Origin: Deltaproteobacteria bacterium
Lineage (GTDB): Bacteria > Myxococcota_A > Polyangia > Haliangiales > Haliangiaceae
Length of the DNA stretch: 64,000 nt
Direction: 5' to 3'
Assembly (NCBI GenBank): GCA_020630875.1
Contig: JAHDIH010000004.1
Coordinates: forward strand, 307,500-371,499
The notes below the pieces were generated by a model. It was not told the DNA's origin. It was given only the letters and a program-made list of their open reading frames with translations, and searched no databases. Made by a program: the position numbers and the translations under genes. Shown one piece after another: positions 63,401-64,000 of this stretch (position 1 is its first letter; every line of letters starts with the position of its first letter).

Positions 63401-64000
63401 CTGGACCTGCGTCGCATTCCCAACCAAACTCAAGCACGCAATTGTCGCGACAACCATCACCATTGGCAGTGTTTCCGTCGTCGCAAATTTCTGTTCCCGT
63501 CACCATTCCGTCACCGCACACGTCAGCAGCTCCACAATCTCCAACAATGGCATCAATGTTAATCGTTGCGTTGTTGTCAGACTTAAAGGCCACACACTTG
63601 GCTGCCGCAGGAAGCGTCGCCGTCATCTCGCCGTAAGCTCCAGAAACAGGTGGTACAAACGCTACCTGTCCAACCAAGTTGGTGCAGCCAGTATCCGCGT
63701 AGAAAGCGGCTTTGATGGAATCGCCAGCAGTGAGTTGCCCCCACATACTAACCGTCCCCGCGGGCCACGGTATGTTAGGCTCTGCAGTAATGTCTGCTGT
63801 ACCTGTGCAGGTAGCAGTGGCATTGTCCGGATTTTGGTACATGTTCGCGATGTTCGTACAAGTACCTCCTGTCGCGGTAGCAATTGCGGCATAGGCGTTG
63901 CAAGATGTTCCGCCGCCGCCCATGATCACCGAGCCAGGTCCGCCACTTGTGCAAGGACCAGCTGCGGGACCTGAGGCACAAACAAAACCAGCCTCTAATG
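57456..64000 (-). CDS. giant DUF4215 Cys-rich repeat protein with MYXO-CTERM-like tail (5' end outside the window)
   Basis: More than 2,180 residues; the frame is still open at the right edge and already reads DUF4215-like sequence there (CASGPAAGPCTSGGPGSV), so the true start lies beyond. The bulk is about 40 repeats (estimated by length) of CGDGxxxxGETCDDGNTxxGDGCDxxC, grouped in sets of three. One ~130-residue beta-sandwich (SCNAYAAIATATGG...AIVGDCGAADV) interrupts them near the visible N terminus. The C terminus has a TSP3-like DTDNDGIPDNTDPCPTD, then GGGCDSSN, a hydrophobic helix and GRRRRRLVRR for cell-surface sorting. An extended, disulfide-rich calcium-binding surface filament is likely. 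Confidence 0.88.
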   Translation of the reverse strand, partial: LEAGFVCASGPAAGPCTSGGPGSVIMGGGGTSCNAYAAIATATGGTCTNIANMYQNPDNATATCTGTADITAEPNIPWPAGTVSMWGQLTAGDSIKAAFYADTGCTNLVGQVAFVPPVSGAYGEMTATLPAAAKCVAFKSDNNATINIDAIVGDCGAADVCGDGMVTGTEICDDGNTANGDGCRDNCVLEFGWECDAGPAAGPCTSGGAGSVVEVCGNGATSTNETCDDGNTLNGDGCSSTCAWEPGYSCTGNPSICTSTCGDGVVAVGQEICDDGNTAAGDGCDASCALETGYVCTSGPAAGPCGFGGPGSVATVCGDGIPAGAEACDDMNTAAGDGCSASCTVESGWSCTGAPSTCTMLAACGDGNVDSGETCDDGNTAAGDGCDASCGLETGYVCNAGPAAGPCTSGGPGSVVTSCGDGVVAGAEICDDANTAAGDGCDATCALESGFVCTVGPAAGPCGSGGPGSTSAVCGDGIIAGAEACDDMNTAAGDGCSASCTVESGWSCTGAPSTCTMLAACGDGNVDSGETCDDGNTAAGDGCDASCGLETGYVCNAGPAAGPCTSGGPGSVVTSCGDGVVAGAEICDDANTAAGDGCDATCALESGFVCTVGPAAGPCGSGGPGSTSAVCGDGIIAGAEACDDMNTAAGDGCSASCAVETGWTCTGAPSVCVQDCGDGDVDSGETCDDGNLIANDGCDASCGLEPGYQCVSGPPTGACTTGGPNSVAEICGDGQVVGTEQCDDGNTTSGDGCDATCETENGYTCMGAPSICTATCGDGVVAGTETCDDNNIANGDGCDSSCALESGYACNVGPVAGPCGSGGPGSVVTVCGDGVVAGAEICDDANVAAGDGCDATCALENGFQCTVGPAAGPCGSGGPGSTSAVCGDGMILGTEQCDDMNTAAGDGCDATCMQEAGWACTGAPSVCSMLASCGDGNVDSGEFCDDGNMASGDGCDASCAIETGYQCAMGPAAGPCTSGGAGSVITVCGDGAVGGTEVCDDGNTAAGDGCDATCAIEPGFQCTVGPAAGACGSGGPGSTSAICGDGQTLGAETCDDGNTTAGDGCDATCEVETGFVCTGAPSSCSGICGDSTIVGAELCDDGNVAAGDGCDATCAIESGYVCTTGPAAGPCGSTGAGSVVADCGDGIVTGAELCDDGNTAGGDGCDATCAIETGFQCTVGPAAGPCASGGPGSTSPICGDGAIVGTETCDDMNTATGDGCDATCMIEAGWSCSGAPSVCTMLASCGDGTVDSGEFCDDGNTAAGDGCDASCGIESGYVCNVGPAAGPCGSGGAGSVVESCGDGVITMSEVCDDGNTAAGDGCDATCALESGFQCVSGPPAGQCTTTGPGSVAPTCGDGVIVGTETCDDMNTAAGDGCDATCMTEAGWNCTGAPSVCTMVTSCGDGTVDMGETCDDGNTTSGDGCDASCALETGYQCTTGPATGPCGNGGPGSVAPICGDGMLLGTETCDDMNTATGDGCDATCMIEAGWTCSGTPSVCVMLANCGDGAVDALETCDDGNTTVGDGCDASCALEPGYQCATGPFAGPCGSGGPGSVVEACGDGVITGSETCDDGNALSGDGCDALCELESGYQCTTGPAAGPCGSGGPGSTSEICGDGLLVGMESCDDGNMTIGDGCDDTCLTEAGWTCTGAPSTCTMLASCGDGTVDMGEFCDDGNNTAGDGCDASCVVEAGYQCLTGPLAGPCGSGGPGSVVTTCGDGVVAGTETCDDGNTTSGDGCDVSCDLEVGYQCATGPAAGPCGSGGPGSVAGICGDGQIVGAETCDDGNTTTGDGCDATCMTEPGWTCTGAPSVCTALASCGDGVVDAGEFCDDGNTAVGDGCDASCVVETGFQCATGPAAGPCGSGGPGSVVNVCGDGIVTVGETCDDGNTTAGDGCDATCLLETGWQCVTGPAAGPCGTGGPGSVTGICGDGMILGAETCDDANTVGGDGCDVTCTVEPAWTCTGMPSVCQQLLSCGDGVIDALETCDDGNTFVGDGCDASCAIETGYQCAMGPAAGPCGSGGPGSVAATCGDGLVVSNETCDDGNTTGGDGCDMVCMTEPGWTCVGTPSVCTQPSMCGDGALDIGETCDDGNGTDGDGCDSSCAVESGWVCIGAPSVCYIDTDNDGIPDNTDPCPTDPTNTCNDWVVAGGGCDSSNPMPWMFGLFGVAILGRRRRRLVRR
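62037..63027 (-). repeat. perfect 471-bp tandem duplication inside the DUF4215 gene
   Basis: Bases from about 62037 to 62556 recur identically 471 bases later (to about 63027), including synonymous positions. 471 bp is 157 codons, one three-repeat DUF4215 set, so the frame is kept. Neighbouring sets differ by many base changes, which marks this duplication as very recent. Confidence 0.85.

Noticed and set aside
63927..63929. Start codon of the giant DUF4215 protein at GTG 63929
   Set aside because: The same frame continues upstream to the window edge with typical DUF4215 sequence, so the real start lies outside.

Overview
The window looks like a chromosomal segment from a member of Myxococcota (myxobacteria-like), at moderate rather than high GC by eye. 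The evidence is family content: a giant protein of DUF4215-type Cys-rich repeats and a thrombospondin type-3 repeat protein, both ending in a Cys / hydrophobic segment / Arg cluster tail of the MYXO-CTERM kind; a choice-of-anchor-L-like lipoprotein with a MopE-like Asp-rich segment; many lipoproteins of unknown function; and a Ser/Thr kinase-like protein with TPRs. No IS element, prophage structural gene or CRISPR array was seen.

Layout. (1) 1-7.5 kb is an RNA-centred accessory region. It holds nine tRNA genes, several structurally odd, plus two tRNA-like pieces. Four copies of an undescribed ~115-nt structured element each sit just upstream of a tRNA. Short GC-hairpin repeats, an Rnl2-like RNA ligase, a DUF2828-like von Willebrand A protein and two copies of a conserved hairpin RNA directly behind that gene complete it. 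(2) 7.5-12 kb: a methyltransferase and a CotH / VTC / DUF4956 / DUF2490 cassette. (3) 12-15.8 kb: a two-component system with a His/Arg-rich periplasmic loop and the anchor-L-like lipoprotein. (4) 15.8-29.4 kb: peptide transporter, PEP/pyruvate-binding lipoprotein, oxidoreductase, a calpain-like protease interrupted by an in-frame amber codon, MltA, acetyltransferase, P450, FMN reductase, OmpA-like lipoprotein and PsuG. (5) 29.6-45.4 kb: mostly conserved housekeeping genes (ComM, patatin, ABC exporter, RecA, IHF/HU, PEP-utilising protein, 3D-domain protein, PBP1A, 2-oxoacid:ferredoxin oxidoreductase KorAB). (6) 45.5-64 kb: a degenerate Ser/Thr kinase, CDGSH protein, TSP3 repeat protein, TM-helix channel-like protein, lipoproteins, and a DUF4215 protein of more than 2,180 residues that runs off the right edge.

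The most interesting part is the left end. The joint presence of an RNA ligase, a vWA protein of a family resembling Ro60/TROVE proteins, non-canonical tRNAs, and two separate families of structured RNA suggests an RNA-repair or tRNA-maturation island. This is inference from gene content. A second window-wide pattern is a TATAAT/TANNNT hexamer exactly 7 nt upstream of the start codon of at least six genes, which points to leaderless transcripts.
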